Source: Halotalea alkalilenta
Lineage (GTDB): Bacteria > Pseudomonadota > Gammaproteobacteria > Pseudomonadales > Halomonadaceae
Assembly (NCBI RefSeq): GCF_001648175.1
Contig: NZ_CP015243.1
Span: 1,426,001 to 1,490,000, forward strand
Length of the DNA: 64,000 nt
Direction: 5' to 3'
Shown here one piece after another: positions 8,320 to 17,109 of the stretch. Under the pieces are notes generated by a model. The model searched no databases and was not told where the DNA came from. It was given only the letters and a program-made list of their open reading frames with translations. Each line of letters opens with the position of its first letter. The first letter of the stretch is position 1. Position numbers and translations under genes: made by a program.

Positions 8320-9771
8320 TCAGCCGGTGGCGCGGCGCAGCAGCCGTCCGCTGCGTCCCACCGAGCGCCCCTGCTCGAAGCCGACCTGGCCGTTGACCAC
8401 CACCAGCTCGATCCCTGGTGACTGGCGACGCGGATCGGTGAAGGTCGCGACGTCCTCGACGCGCTCGAAGTCGAACAGCACCAGGTCTGCGTAGGCGCCT
8501 TCGCGCAGCACGCCCCGTCCCTCCAGCTGGAAGCGGCCGGCGGACAGACCGGTCATCTTGCGTATCGCCTCGCTGAGTGGGAACAGCTCAAGCTCGCGGC
8601 AGTAGTGGGCGAGCACGCGAGGAAAGGTACCCCACAGCCGCGGATGGGGGTTGGGGTCGGATGGCAATCCGTCCGAGCCGACCATCGACAGCGGATGGGC
8701 GAGCACCCGGCGCACGTCGGCCTCCTCCATGCTGTGGTAGATCGCGCCAGCCGGACGCAGCCGCTCGGCGGCCTCGAGCAGCGATACTCCCCACTGCGTG
8801 GCGATGTCGGCAAGCGTGCGCTTGGCCATCTCCGGATGCGGGTCTGACCAGGTGACCATGATCTCGAACTCGTCGGTGACCCGCCAGGTATCCAGCGTGG
8901 TCGAACTCGCCGCATAGGGGTAGCAGTCGCAGTTGCACGGCTGGGCGCTCGCACCCTCTTCTAGTCGCTTCAATGCCTCGGCCGAGCGGCCCCAGTTGGC
9001 CGCGCCCATGCACTTGAGATGCGAGATCACCAGCGCGGCGTTGCCCGCGCCCGCGGTCGCCAGCGACTCCTCGATCGAGTCGAGCAAGCCCGCGCCCTCG
9101 TCGCGCATGTGGGTGGTGTAGATCCCGCCTTCCTCGCCGACCACCTTGACCAGCGCTTTGACCTCGCTCGACGGAGCCTGGCGGGCATTGGTGTAGGCGA
9201 GGCCGGTGCTGAGCCCGATCGCCCCCTCGCGCAGCGCCTCGCGCAGGCGCTCGGCCATGACCTCGATCTCCGCCTCGGTGGCCGGGCGGTCGAAGGCATC
9301 CATCACCCCGGCGCGCAGGGTGGTGTGGCCGATCAGCGCCGCGAGATTGAGGCTCGGGCGGGCCTGCTCGACGGCTTCGGCGTAGTCGGAGAAGCGCGGA
9401 TAGCGGAACGCTTCGCGCCGACCGAGCAGGTTCATCGGATCGGGCGGGTCCGCTTCGAGCACGATCGGCGAGGCGCTGATCCCGCAGTTGCCGACGATCA
9501 CCGTGGTGACCCCCTGTGAGATCTTCTCGAGCATCTCGGGCGCGGCGATCGCGCGGTTGTCGTCGTGGGTATGGACATCGATGAAGCCGGGGGCGAGGCA
9601 GAGCCCGCGAGCATCGATCTCCCGCTCGGCGGTCGCGTCGTCGAGTTCGCCGATCGCCATGATCCGATCGCCGCGCACGGCGAGATCGGCGACATAGGGA
9701 GTACCCCCCTGGCCGTCGACCAGGGTGGCGCCGCGAAACAGCAGGTCGTAGGAATTCAAGGCGTCAGTCAT
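8320..9771 (-). CDS. N-acyl-D-amino-acid deacylase (D-aminoacylase), amidohydrolase superfamily
   Basis: A 483-aa cytoplasmic metalloenzyme. HTHDD at residues 67-71 gives the HxH ligands and C96 in VGNCGIS is the characteristic metal-binding cysteine of D-aminoacylases; VISHLKCMG and GSDGLPSDPNPHPR supply later ligands and the catalytic Asp. The enzyme releases D-amino acids from N-acyl-D-amino acids. Its ATG overlaps the 3' end of the upstream binding-protein gene by 8 bases. It is the last gene of the 16.9-8.3 kb minus-strand run with hydantoinase and N-carbamoyl-D-amino acid hydrolase, a context that favours D-amino acid release as the theme. Confidence 0.9.
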   Translation of the reverse strand: MTDALNSYDLLFRGATLVDGQGGTPYVADLAVRGDRIMAIGELDDATAEREIDARGLCLAPGFIDVHTHDDNRAIAAPEMLEKISQGVTTVIVGNCGISASPIVLEADPPDPMNLLGRREAFRYPRFSDYAEAVEQARPSLNLAALIGHTTLRAGVMDAFDRPATEAEIEVMAERLREALREGAIGLSTGLAYTNARQAPSSEVKALVKVVGEEGGIYTTHMRDEGAGLLDSIEESLATAGAGNAALVISHLKCMGAANWGRSAEALKRLEEGASAQPCNCDCYPYAASSTTLDTWRVTDEFEIMVTWSDPHPEMAKRTLADIATQWGVSLLEAAERLRPAGAIYHSMEEADVRRVLAHPLSMVGSDGLPSDPNPHPRLWGTFPRVLAHYCRELELFPLSEAIRKMTGLSAGRFQLEGRGVLREGAYADLVLFDFERVEDVATFTDPRRQSPGIELVVVNGQVGFEQGRSVGRSGRLLRRATG

Positions 9772-11359
9772 TCTTTTCGATCCCCCAGAACACGGGTGAC
9801 GGGCCTTCGAGCGGTGCGCTCATCTCCTTGCGCCAGGCCGAGACGTCGCGGTACTGGCCGAGGGGGATGTAGCTTACGTTGTCGTAGGCGTGGGCTTGGA
9901 TGCGGTTGGCGATCTCGTGGCGCTGGTCGTCATCGGTCGCCTCGGCGAACTCGACCCGCATCTGGTCTATTTCCGGGTCGGTCGGCCAGCCGAACCAAGC
10001 GCCCTCGCGGCCGCTGCCGTTGAGCATCGGGTTGACCACCGGGTTCCACACCGTCTGGATGTTCCAGTAGGTGAAGAACATGTTCCAGCCGCCTTGGTTC
10101 GGTGCGCCCTGGTTGGCGCGCCGGCTGACCAGGGTCTGCCAGTCCATCGGGGTCAGCTGGACGTTGAAGCCTACGCTGCGCAAGGCGCTGGCCGCGACCA
10201 TCGGCGGCGGCGCCTGGGTGGCGACATCGGTGGCCTGCAGGATCACCACTGGGGTGCCGTCGTAGCCGGCCTCCTCGAGCAGTGCGCGAGCCTCGTCGGG
10301 TCTACCGCCCTCGAGCAGCGATTCGGCACCGACATCGGTTTCGAGCGGAGTGTCGCAGCCGAAGATCGCTCCGCAGGTCCGGTAGTACTCGGGATTGCCG
10401 ATCAGCGCGTCGAGTACGTCCTGCTGGTTGAGCGCGAGCAGCGCGGCGCGGCGGATACGCACATCGTCGAACGGAGGATAAAGGAAGTTCATCCGCCCGC
10501 CGGTCTGGTAGCCGAGCGGATTGAATACCCCGACCTCGAGCGAGTCGTCGTTCTCGACCAAGGGCAGCAGGTCGATCGGTACCTGCTCGATGAAGTCGAC
10601 GTCGCCCGAGTTCAGCGCGTTGATCGCGGTCTGGTGATCCGGCATGGTCAGCCACTCGACCCGGTCGACCATCACCCGCTTGCCGCCGGCGGTACCGTCC
10701 GCCGGCTCCTCGCGCGGCACGTAGTCTTCGAACTTCTCGTACACCACCTTGCTGCCGGGCACGAACTCGTCGGCGACGAACTTGAACGGGCCGGAGCCTA
10801 CGAATTCGCTGAGCTGCTGGCCGTAGGGCGTATTGGCCACCCGTTCCGGCATCATGAAGGCGGCGACCGACGAGGGCTTGGCGAGAAGATCGAGCACGTA
10901 GCCGAAGGGCCTCGATAGCTTGAGCACCAGGGTCCGGTCGTCCTCGGCGCTGAGGCTCTCGACGTAGTCCATCATCATCTGGCCGCCGATGTCGTACTGC
11001 GCCCAGCGCTCGAGCGAGGCCACGCAGTCCCGCGCGGTGACCGGCGTGCCGTCGTGCCACTCGAGCCCGTCGCGCAGACGGAAGGTATAGGTCAGGCCGT
11101 CGTCGGAGATGGTCCAGTCGGCCATCTGCGGACGCGGCTGGAACTCATTGTCCATTCCCACCAGGGTGTCGTAGATCATGAACCCGTGGTTACGGGTGAT
11201 CTGCGCGGTGGTGGCGATCGGGTCCATCACCCTGAGCGCCGAGGACATCACCGCATGGATCGTCGAGGCGTGGGCAAAGGCAGAGGGGGTCGCAAGCGCA
11301 GCAGCGACCGCCAATGAGGTGAGGCTGCGGCGCAGCACGGGAGGAAGAAAAGATGGCAT
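9764..11359 (-). CDS. ABC transporter periplasmic binding protein, family 5 (peptide/nickel type), orphan
   Basis: 531 aa with a signal peptide ending near SAFAHA. Family 5 hallmarks are IYDTLVG, YTFRLRDGLEWHDGTPVTARDCVASLERW (residues about 89-117), GSGPFKF and a C-terminal PLGQYRDVSAWR. These proteins bind oligopeptides, opines or other amides for Dpp/Opp-type permeases. No dppBCDF-like permease or ATPase genes occur in the window, so its membrane partners must be elsewhere or it must dock onto another system. It is clearly paralogous to the protein encoded at 17110-18702. The start at 11359 has TGGAG upstream and an exact copy of the ACAAC leader. Confidence 0.9.
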   Translation of the reverse strand: MPSFLPPVLRRSLTSLAVAAALATPSAFAHASTIHAVMSSALRVMDPIATTAQITRNHGFMIYDTLVGMDNEFQPRPQMADWTISDDGLTYTFRLRDGLEWHDGTPVTARDCVASLERWAQYDIGGQMMMDYVESLSAEDDRTLVLKLSRPFGYVLDLLAKPSSVAAFMMPERVANTPYGQQLSEFVGSGPFKFVADEFVPGSKVVYEKFEDYVPREEPADGTAGGKRVMVDRVEWLTMPDHQTAINALNSGDVDFIEQVPIDLLPLVENDDSLEVGVFNPLGYQTGGRMNFLYPPFDDVRIRRAALLALNQQDVLDALIGNPEYYRTCGAIFGCDTPLETDVGAESLLEGGRPDEARALLEEAGYDGTPVVILQATDVATQAPPPMVAASALRSVGFNVQLTPMDWQTLVSRRANQGAPNQGGWNMFFTYWNIQTVWNPVVNPMLNGSGREGAWFGWPTDPEIDQMRVEFAEATDDDQRHEIANRIQAHAYDNVSYIPLGQYRDVSAWRKEMSAPLEGPSPVFWGIEKND

Positions 11360-11377
11360 CAGCCGAGGCTCCAGGAA

Positions 11378-11395
11378 ATTGTCGTTGTGGTTGTC
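11378..11395 (-). promoter_or_regulatory. ACAAC-rich 5' leader element (copy C)
   Basis: Read on the minus strand this is GACAACCACAACGACAAT, identical over 15 bases to copy A at 2087-2104 and followed in both cases by a CCTGGAG ribosome site. Both copies precede genes for periplasmic binding proteins of unrelated families, so common descent of the genes does not explain the match. Confidence 0.55.
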
Positions 11396-11432
11396 TTGTC
11401 TAGGTCTGTCGCTTTGCAATCCAACGCCGGGA

Positions 11433-12374
11433 TCAGGCGTCGTCGTGTTCCGGCGGCGCCTCGGCGCCGGTGCGCGAGGTGATCAGGCCGTAGTGCTCGA
11501 TCCGCCGATGGCGGGCGAAATCGAAGATGGTGCGCTTGCCGAACTGGCAGGCGTCGAGGTCGCAGCGATGGCTGATCAGCTCGTCGCCGTTGGTCTCGGC
11601 CCGGGCGACCACGAAGCCGTTGGGATCGACGATGATGCTGCCGGCCATCAGCGGGAAGCCGTCTTCCACGCCGGCCTTGGCCACCGCCACCGCCCAGGTC
11701 GCATTCTGGTAGGCCCCGGCCTGGATCGAGAGCTCGGAGTGGAACAGGCGCTCGCGTTCGCCCTCGGTGCGATTTTGCGAATTCACCGACGGCGTGTTGT
11801 AGCCCAGCGCCACCAGCTCCACCCCCTGCAGGCCCATCATCCGCCAGGTTTCGGGCCAGCGCCGGTCGTTGCAGATGCACATGCCCATCACCGCGCCGAG
11901 GTTGCGCCATACGCCGAAACCAAGATCGCCCGGCTCGAAGTAGCGCTTCTCGAGGTGCTGGAAATCGCGCTCGGTATCGAACTCGACATGCCCCGGCAGG
12001 TGGATCTTGCGGTATTTGCCGACGATCCGGCCGGTCTTGTCGGTGAGGATCGAGGTATTGAAGTGGTGCCCTTCGGGGGTCAGTTCGGCATAGCCGAAGG
12101 AGATGGCGATGCCATGCTCGCGGCAGAAGTCGAACAGCGGCTGAGTCGCCGGCCCCGGCATCTCACGCTCGAACCAGGTGTCGACCTCGGCCTGGTCCTC
12201 CATGTACCAGCGCGGAAAGAAGGTAGTCAGCGCAAGCTCCGGGAACACCACCAGGTCGCAGCCGCGCAGCGCCGCTTGGTCGAGCAGCGCAAGCATCCGC
12301 GTCACCACCGACTCCCGGCTGTCGTCTTTGTTGATCGCGCCAAGCTGTGCAGCGCCGATGACCAGTTCTCGCAT
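11433..12374 (-). CDS. N-carbamoyl-D-amino acid hydrolase (nitrilase/C-N hydrolase superfamily)
   Basis: 313 aa. The catalytic triad is visible: E46 in VFPELALTTFFPRW, K123 in KYRKIHLPGH and C168 in MCICNDRRWPETWR. FPRW, FQHLEKRYFEPGDLGF and the CNDRRWPE loop match the well-studied Agrobacterium N-carbamoyl-D-amino acid amidohydrolase rather than general nitrilases. The enzyme converts N-carbamoyl-D-amino acids to D-amino acids plus CO2 and ammonia, the step after D-hydantoinase. It lies between the two amino acid permease genes and the family 5 binding protein, in the same minus-strand run as the hydantoinase. Confidence 0.92.
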   Translation of the reverse strand: MRELVIGAAQLGAINKDDSRESVVTRMLALLDQAALRGCDLVVFPELALTTFFPRWYMEDQAEVDTWFEREMPGPATQPLFDFCREHGIAISFGYAELTPEGHHFNTSILTDKTGRIVGKYRKIHLPGHVEFDTERDFQHLEKRYFEPGDLGFGVWRNLGAVMGMCICNDRRWPETWRMMGLQGVELVALGYNTPSVNSQNRTEGERERLFHSELSIQAGAYQNATWAVAVAKAGVEDGFPLMAGSIIVDPNGFVVARAETNGDELISHRCDLDACQFGKRTIFDFARHRRIEHYGLITSRTGAEAPPEHDDA

Positions 12375-12400
12375 GTGGTTCTCCTTGGATCGGATCGGGT

Positions 12401-13078
12401 TTAGTGGCGCGGGACTTGTGAGTCACCGCGCTCGAACAGGCTGATCAATCGCACCAGCGGCCATAGCATCAGCAGGTAGATCACTCCCGCCGCCACGATA
12501 GGCGAGGAGTTGTAGGTCAGAGAGCGCGCCATTTCGGCGCGATAGAGCAGGTCGGCGAGTGAGACCACGCTCGCCAGGGAAGTGAGCTTGATGACCTCCA
12601 CGGTGTTCGAGAGCAGATCGGGCGATACCTTGCGCACCGCTTGGGGGAGCACCACCCAGAGCAGCGTCTGCCATGCGCTCATGCCGCTCGCCCGCGCGCT
12701 TTCGCTCTGGCCCGGGGGGACGGCCAAAAGCCCCGCGCGGTAGACCTCGCCGTAATAGGCTGCGTTGTTGAGCGCGAAGGCGAGCACCACGGCTAGAAAA
12801 GGCGAGAGCTGAAGACCGGCGAAGGGCAGCCCGGCGTAGACGAAGATCAGCAGCACCAGCGGTGGGAGGGCACGGAACAGATCGACCAGGACCAGGGTCG
12901 GCCAGCGCAGCCAGCGTCGCTCGCTCAGGCTCGCCAGCGCTACCAGAAGCCCGAGGACGAGCCCGAGCGTGACTACCACGACGCTGAGCGTGAGGGTGAT
13001 CCAGAGCCCCTGCAGCAGCAGTGGCCATGCCTGGACGATGATCTCCAGATCGAAGAACTGGGTTCGCAAGGCTTCCAT
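12401..13078 (-). CDS. Polar amino acid ABC transporter permease (HisM/GlnP family), second subunit
   Basis: 225 aa with about five membrane-spanning segments. The EAA-type loop that contacts the ATPase is visible as SARASGMSAWQTLLWVVLPQA (about residues 127-147). It pairs with the adjacent permease at 13082-13762, only 3 bases upstream. With the binding protein (13767) and ATPase (14689) it forms a complete uptake system in the hydantoinase operon, probably for a hydantoin-derived or carbamoylated amino acid. Confidence 0.92.
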   Translation of the reverse strand: MEALRTQFFDLEIIVQAWPLLLQGLWITLTLSVVVVTLGLVLGLLVALASLSERRWLRWPTLVLVDLFRALPPLVLLIFVYAGLPFAGLQLSPFLAVVLAFALNNAAYYGEVYRAGLLAVPPGQSESARASGMSAWQTLLWVVLPQAVRKVSPDLLSNTVEVIKLTSLASVVSLADLLYRAEMARSLTYNSSPIVAAGVIYLLMLWPLVRLISLFERGDSQVPRH

Positions 13079-13081
13079 CGC

Positions 13082-13762
13082 TCAGCCCCTCTTCCATGCC
13101 AGGCGCGACTCAGCCCAGCGGGAGAGCACCACCAGCGGCAGGAAAATCGCCAGATAGGCCAGCGCGCCGAGGGTCAAGGGGGTGGCGCTGCCGGAGAATG
13201 CCTGAGCACTGCTCGCTTGGTTGAGGATTTCCGGCACCCCGATCACGGTGCCGAGCGCGGTCATCTTGGTGATCGCGATCGCCCGGTTGGTCAGCGAGGG
13301 CAGCGCGATGCGCAGCGCCTGGGGCAGGATCACCCAACAAAGCGTCTGCACGAATCCCATGCCGCTTGAGCGAGCGGCTTCCCACTGGCCCGGGCGGATG
13401 GCGCGGATACCGGCCCAGCACGCCTCCTCGACGAAGGCGGCGAGCACCAGCGAGAGCGTCAGCCAGAGCACGGTGAAGGCCGAAAGCTCGAGACCCGCGT
13501 TGGGCAGCCCGAAGTAGAGCAGCAGGATGGGCACCAGGGGCGGCAGGGCCCGCCAGAAATCGGCGAACAGCACGATGAAGAAGTTGATCGCCGGCCACCT
13601 CCGGCTGCGCAGGCAGGCGAGCAGCAGGCCCAGCACGCCGCCGCAGACGACGATGGCGGCGGCGAGCAGCGCGGTGAGCGCCATGCCTTCGATGATCATC
13701 GGCCAGTAGCGAGTGATCATCGCGGGGTCGAAAAAGGTGGCGAGGAAGCGATCGATCGACAT
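13082..13762 (-). CDS. Polar amino acid ABC transporter permease, first subunit
   Basis: 226 aa, HisQ/GlnP family, with hydrophobic segments throughout and the coupling loop EAARSSGMGFVQTLCWVILPQ, matching that of the partner permease gene downstream. The ATG begins 4 bases after the stop of the binding-protein gene, which implies translational coupling. It forms the heterodimeric membrane channel with the 12401-13078 product. Confidence 0.92.
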   Translation of the reverse strand: MSIDRFLATFFDPAMITRYWPMIIEGMALTALLAAAIVVCGGVLGLLLACLRSRRWPAINFFIVLFADFWRALPPLVPILLLYFGLPNAGLELSAFTVLWLTLSLVLAAFVEEACWAGIRAIRPGQWEAARSSGMGFVQTLCWVILPQALRIALPSLTNRAIAITKMTALGTVIGVPEILNQASSAQAFSGSATPLTLGALAYLAIFLPLVVLSRWAESRLAWKRG

Positions 13763-13766
13763 CGGC

Positions 13767-14621
13767 TCAGGCCTGAACGTCGCAAGAGAAGGGGTGGTCG
13801 TCCTCGACGAAGCCCGCGTAGCCAGGCTGGCCGTACCCTGGTTGCGCAGTCACCGCCGCGCTGCCGGGTTCCGGTTCGGCGTCGAACCACTTCTGCGCAA
13901 GCTCGGCGATGGTGCCGTCGATCTTCAGGCACTCGACCACCCGCTCGATCCGGGCACGCAGCTCCTCATCGCCCTTGCGGAAGGGAAAGGCCCATACCCG
14001 CCCGGTGGGAACCAGCAGCGAGAGCTCCACCATCGGGTTGCGTTTCACCGCGTAGGCGGCGACGGTGTTGCCGGCGAGGTTGGCGAAAGCGCGGTTGCTG
14101 GTGACCGCCTGCACCGCATCGCTGTTCGATCCATAGCTTTCCACCCTCCAGCCGTATTCGCCAGCATGCTCACGCGCCCAAGCGTCGTAGGAGGAGCCCT
14201 TGTTGACCGCGATGGTGCGGCCCTCGAGGTCTTCGAGCCGGGTGATCGCAGCGGCCCCTTTCTTGACCACGAACTGGTAGTCGGTATCGAGATAGCCTTC
14301 GGTGAACAGCAGGTTCTCGGACAGCTCAGGGGTGATCGTCGTCGGGGCGGCGAGAAAGTCGTAGGTACCAGCCTGCAGACCCGGGATCAGGCCCGAGAAC
14401 TGCGCCGCGGTGATGTCGATCTCGGCGCCCAGCCGCTCGCCGATCGCATTGATCAGATCGACGTTGAAGCCTTCGATCCCGCCGCTCATCGTCGGCATCG
14501 CGTGCGGTGCGAAAGTGCCGTCGAGGGCGACGTGGTAGCGTTCTCCGGCCGCGTGGGCCGTGAGCGAGGCCAGGCAAAGCAGAGCGGCGCACGAGAGTGG
14601 GGCAAGGTAGGGCTTTGGCAC
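13767..14621 (-). CDS. ABC transporter periplasmic binding protein, family 3 (polar amino acid type)
   Basis: 284 aa, with a signal peptide ending around AHA at residue 24. The family 3 fold is shown by GGIEGFNVDLINAIGERLG, then ISGLIPGLQ-type and LEGRTIAVNKGSSYDAWAREH segments. The start is a GTG (14619-14621) with GGAG upstream and an ACAAC-type leader at 14631-14650. It supplies ligand to the two permeases immediately downstream. The likely ligands are amino-acid-like compounds fed to the hydantoinase pathway. Confidence 0.9.
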   Translation of the reverse strand: MPKPYLAPLSCAALLCLASLTAHAAGERYHVALDGTFAPHAMPTMSGGIEGFNVDLINAIGERLGAEIDITAAQFSGLIPGLQAGTYDFLAAPTTITPELSENLLFTEGYLDTDYQFVVKKGAAAITRLEDLEGRTIAVNKGSSYDAWAREHAGEYGWRVESYGSNSDAVQAVTSNRAFANLAGNTVAAYAVKRNPMVELSLLVPTGRVWAFPFRKGDEELRARIERVVECLKIDGTIAELAQKWFDAEPEPGSAAVTAQPGYGQPGYAGFVEDDHPFSCDVQA

Positions 14622-14630
14622 GTGATGTCT

Positions 14631-14650
14631 CCGTTGTTGTCGTTATCGTC
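14631..14650 (-). promoter_or_regulatory. ACAAC-rich 5' leader element (copy D)
   Basis: The minus strand reads GACGATAACGACAACAACGG just before the GGAG of the family 3 binding-protein gene. It is a degenerate copy of the exact pair at 2087 and 11378. Confidence 0.4.
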
Positions 14651-14671
14651 GGTGGCGTGGCACCGCGGCTT

Positions 14672-14689
14672 GGGCGTGTCGACACGCCC
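14672..14689. repeat. Perfect 18-bp palindrome between ATPase and binding-protein genes
   Basis: GGGCGTGTCGACACGCCC is a perfect inverted repeat with no spacer, starting at the last base of the ATPase stop codon. It could form a processing or stabilising hairpin that raises binding-protein expression over the upstream genes, as occurs in other amino acid ABC operons, or it could be an operator. There is no T-run, so full termination is unlikely. Confidence 0.6.
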
Positions 14690-15477
14690 TAGTTCGATTC
14701 CCCTTTGATGAAAGCGGCGGTGCGGGGGTCCCGGGGGGTGGTGAAGAGCTGCTCCGGGGGACCTTGTTCGATCACTTTGCCATCGGCCATGAACACCACC
14801 CGGTCGGCGACCGCGCGGGCGAACTGCATCTCATGGGTCACCACCAGCATGGTCATGCCCTCCTCGCGCAGGCGGCGCATCACTGCGAGCACGCTGCCGA
14901 CCAGGGTCGGATCGAGGGCGCTGGTGGGTTCGTCGAACAGCACGATCTTGGGCGACATCGCGATCGCCCGGGCGATCGCCACCCGCTGCTGCTGTCCGCC
15001 GGAAAGCGTGCTCGGCCAAGCGTTGGCATGCTCGCGCATGCCGACCCGCGCCAGCGCGTCGAGCGCGATGGCCTGCGCTTCCCGCCGCGGTAGGCGGGCG
15101 ACGCGCTTCAAGGCCAGGCTTACGTTGCCGAGCGCACGCAGGTGGGGGTAGAGATTGAACTGCTGGAATACCATGCCGATCTGACGGCGTACCCGATCGA
15201 TCGAGACCAGTGGCGAGGTGAGGTCCTGTCCGTCGAATATCACCTGCCCGCCGCAGGCCCGCTCGAGCTGATTGCACAGCCGCAGCATGGTGCTTTTGCC
15301 GGAGCCCGAGGGGCCTATCACGCACACCAGTTCGCCGGGTTCGATGCGCAAGTCGACCGCTTCGAGCACGACGTGGTCGCCGAAGCGCTTATGCAGCTTG
15401 ATCAGCTCGAGGATGGGATAGGGCGCGGGCGCCTGCGGCGAGGCAGCCGCGCGGTGCGCCGGGTTCGCGGTGCTCAT
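14689..15477 (-). CDS. Polar amino acid ABC transporter ATP-binding protein
   Basis: 262 aa. Walker A GPSGSGKST, the Q-loop at MVFQQFNLYPH, the ABC signature LSGGQQQRVAIARA, Walker B IVLFDEPTSALDP and the H-loop VVTHEM are all intact, in the GlnQ/HisP pattern. The ATG overlaps the hydantoinase stop (ATGA), coupling enzyme and transporter. It energises the permeases encoded at 12401-13762. Confidence 0.94.
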   Translation of the reverse strand: MSTANPAHRAAASPQAPAPYPILELIKLHKRFGDHVVLEAVDLRIEPGELVCVIGPSGSGKSTMLRLCNQLERACGGQVIFDGQDLTSPLVSIDRVRRQIGMVFQQFNLYPHLRALGNVSLALKRVARLPRREAQAIALDALARVGMREHANAWPSTLSGGQQQRVAIARAIAMSPKIVLFDEPTSALDPTLVGSVLAVMRRLREEGMTMLVVTHEMQFARAVADRVVFMADGKVIEQGPPEQLFTTPRDPRTAAFIKGESN

Positions 15478-16940
15478 CGTGCCTCGACCAGGCGTCGTAT
15501 CAGGGTGTCTGCGGGCCGGCTCTGGCGCGCCTCGATCACTGGCTCGGGGGTGGCGCAGGGCAGGAACTCGCCGCTACCGCGCTCGACCAGCAGCTCGCCT
15601 TTGTCGATCACTATCCGGCCACGGTTGATCACCGTCTCCGGCCAGCCGACGATCTTCATGCCCTCGTAAGGGGTGTAGTCGACCGCATCGTGAAGCTTGT
15701 CGACGCTGATCGTCACCTCTCGATCGGCATCCCAGATCGCAAGGTCTGCGTCAGAGCCTACGGCTATCGTGCCTTTGCGCGGATAGAGCCCGTAGGTGCG
15801 AGCGTGGCGAGTCGCGGTGAGCTCCACGAACTGGTTGATCGAGATCCGGCCTCGACGAACGCCCTCGCTGAACAGCAGCGGCATACGCACCTCGAGCCCT
15901 GGCAGGCCGTTGGCCATTTCGCGAAATCCCGTCTTCTCGCCTTTCGGCAGTTTGCCGCTCTCATCCCAGCGGTAGGGCGCATGGTCCGAGGAGTAGAGCG
16001 TGAGGGTGCCGTCCTCGAGCCCGCTCCAGACCGCCTGCTGGCTCGCCTCGTCCCGGGGGGGCGGGCTGCAGCAGTATTTCGCGCCTTCCACGCCTGGACG
16101 GTCGATATCCTCGGCGGTGAGGAACAGGTACTGGGGGCAGCTCTCGGCGATGATCCGCGCGCCCTGCACCTGGGCGCGGCGCACGCACTCCACGGTCTCG
16201 CGTTCGGAAACGTGGACGATCACTAGTGGCGTATCGAGCAAGCGGGACAGGCAGATGGCTCTGTGCGCGGCTTCGTTCTCGGCAAGCCCGGCATGGGCGA
16301 CGGCGTGGTACTTGGGCGCTTGATGGCCGAGCCCGGTGAGGCGATCGGCGAGCCAGCGGATTACATCGTCGTTCTCGGCGTGGACCATCATCAGCGCGCC
16401 TTCTCGATCGGCCACCGACATCAGTTCGAGGATCGAGTAATCGTCGAGCTTCATTCGCGCATAGGTCATGAACACCTTGATCGAGGTGATGCCGTCGCGA
16501 ATGGCCTGAGGAATATCGTGCTTGAGCGCCTGCTCATCCACCCGGGTGACGATCAGGTGGAAGGCATAGTCGATCACCGCCTTCTCCCGGGCCCGACGCG
16601 CGTAGTCGTCGAGTACCTCGGGGATGTCGTCCTGGCGGTGCTGGGCGGCGAAGGGGATGATCGTGGTGTTGCCACCGAAGGCGGCGGAGACCGTGGCCGA
16701 GTGGAAATCATCGGCGCATATCAGCCCCATGCCGGAGAGCTGCTCGACATGGCAGTGGCTGTCCACGCCCCCTGGCAGCACCCAGCGCCCGGCTGCATCT
16801 ATCTCGCGCTCGCCGGCGGCCAGACCTTGCTCGAGGGCGACGATCACGCCGTCCCGAATGCCGATGTCGGCATCGAAGCTGCGCTCCGCGGTGGCGATTC
16901 GGGCATTGCGCACCACCAGATCATAGTGCTGCTCGGCCAT
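15474..16940 (-). CDS. D-hydantoinase / dihydropyrimidinase
   Basis: A 488-aa cyclic-amidohydrolase. Metal ligands read H62 and H64 (SHCHVEQ), carboxylated K155 (ITSIKVFMTY), H187 (MMVHAEN), H243 (IVHVSE) and D319 (SSDHAPY), and CCSPPPRD near residue 290 is the substrate-loop motif of dihydropyrimidinases. It opens 5-substituted hydantoins or dihydropyrimidines to N-carbamoyl amino acids. It heads the operon that runs to 8320. An upstream 65-bp element with a TTAAC-N5-GTTAg box (17050-17064) probably controls it. With N-carbamoyl-D-amino acid hydrolase (11433) and racemase (21636), the full D-amino acid hydantoinase route is present. Confidence 0.93.
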   Translation of the reverse strand: MAEQHYDLVVRNARIATAERSFDADIGIRDGVIVALEQGLAAGEREIDAAGRWVLPGGVDSHCHVEQLSGMGLICADDFHSATVSAAFGGNTTIIPFAAQHRQDDIPEVLDDYARRAREKAVIDYAFHLIVTRVDEQALKHDIPQAIRDGITSIKVFMTYARMKLDDYSILELMSVADREGALMMVHAENDDVIRWLADRLTGLGHQAPKYHAVAHAGLAENEAAHRAICLSRLLDTPLVIVHVSERETVECVRRAQVQGARIIAESCPQYLFLTAEDIDRPGVEGAKYCCSPPPRDEASQQAVWSGLEDGTLTLYSSDHAPYRWDESGKLPKGEKTGFREMANGLPGLEVRMPLLFSEGVRRGRISINQFVELTATRHARTYGLYPRKGTIAVGSDADLAIWDADREVTISVDKLHDAVDYTPYEGMKIVGWPETVINRGRIVIDKGELLVERGSGEFLPCATPEPVIEARQSRPADTLIRRLVEAR

Positions 16941-16998
16941 GATCGTGCTCCTGTTGCGATGGTTGGCCGCTGAAGCGGCGATGGAGATCGATGAATCG

Positions 16999-17064
16999 AG
17001 TGTGCGAGATGCCTGCCGCGGGTGTCTTATGCTTATTCGTCGACCGCCCTTAACGCCCGGTTAG
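16999..17064 (-). promoter_or_regulatory. Conserved 65-bp promoter element with LysR-type box, upstream of hydantoinase
   Basis: This stretch matches 20500-20564 at 48 of 65 positions by my count, although both lie outside homologous genes. It contains TTAACGCCCGGTTAG at 17050-17064 (TTAAC-N5-GTTA) and a fully conserved GTGTGCGAGATGCC-type end at the gene-proximal side. On the minus strand the box is distal and the conserved end proximal to the hydantoinase start, the layout expected of a LysR-activated promoter. Confidence 0.6.
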
Positions 17065-17109
17065 CACCAAGGTCTGGATGGCATCTCGTCGGGGCCAGCG
17101 CAGCTCGGC

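Noticed and set aside
11178..14708. Long plus-strand open frames across the nitrilase-like gene and the family 3 binding-protein gene
   Set aside because: They lie opposite genes with intact catalytic or family motifs and have no family resemblance or ribosome sites of their own.
16941..17109. A sigma54-like GG-N10-GC pattern in the hydantoinase upstream region
   Set aside because: It appears in one of the two conserved promoter modules but is not kept in the other, so I do not call it a promoter.
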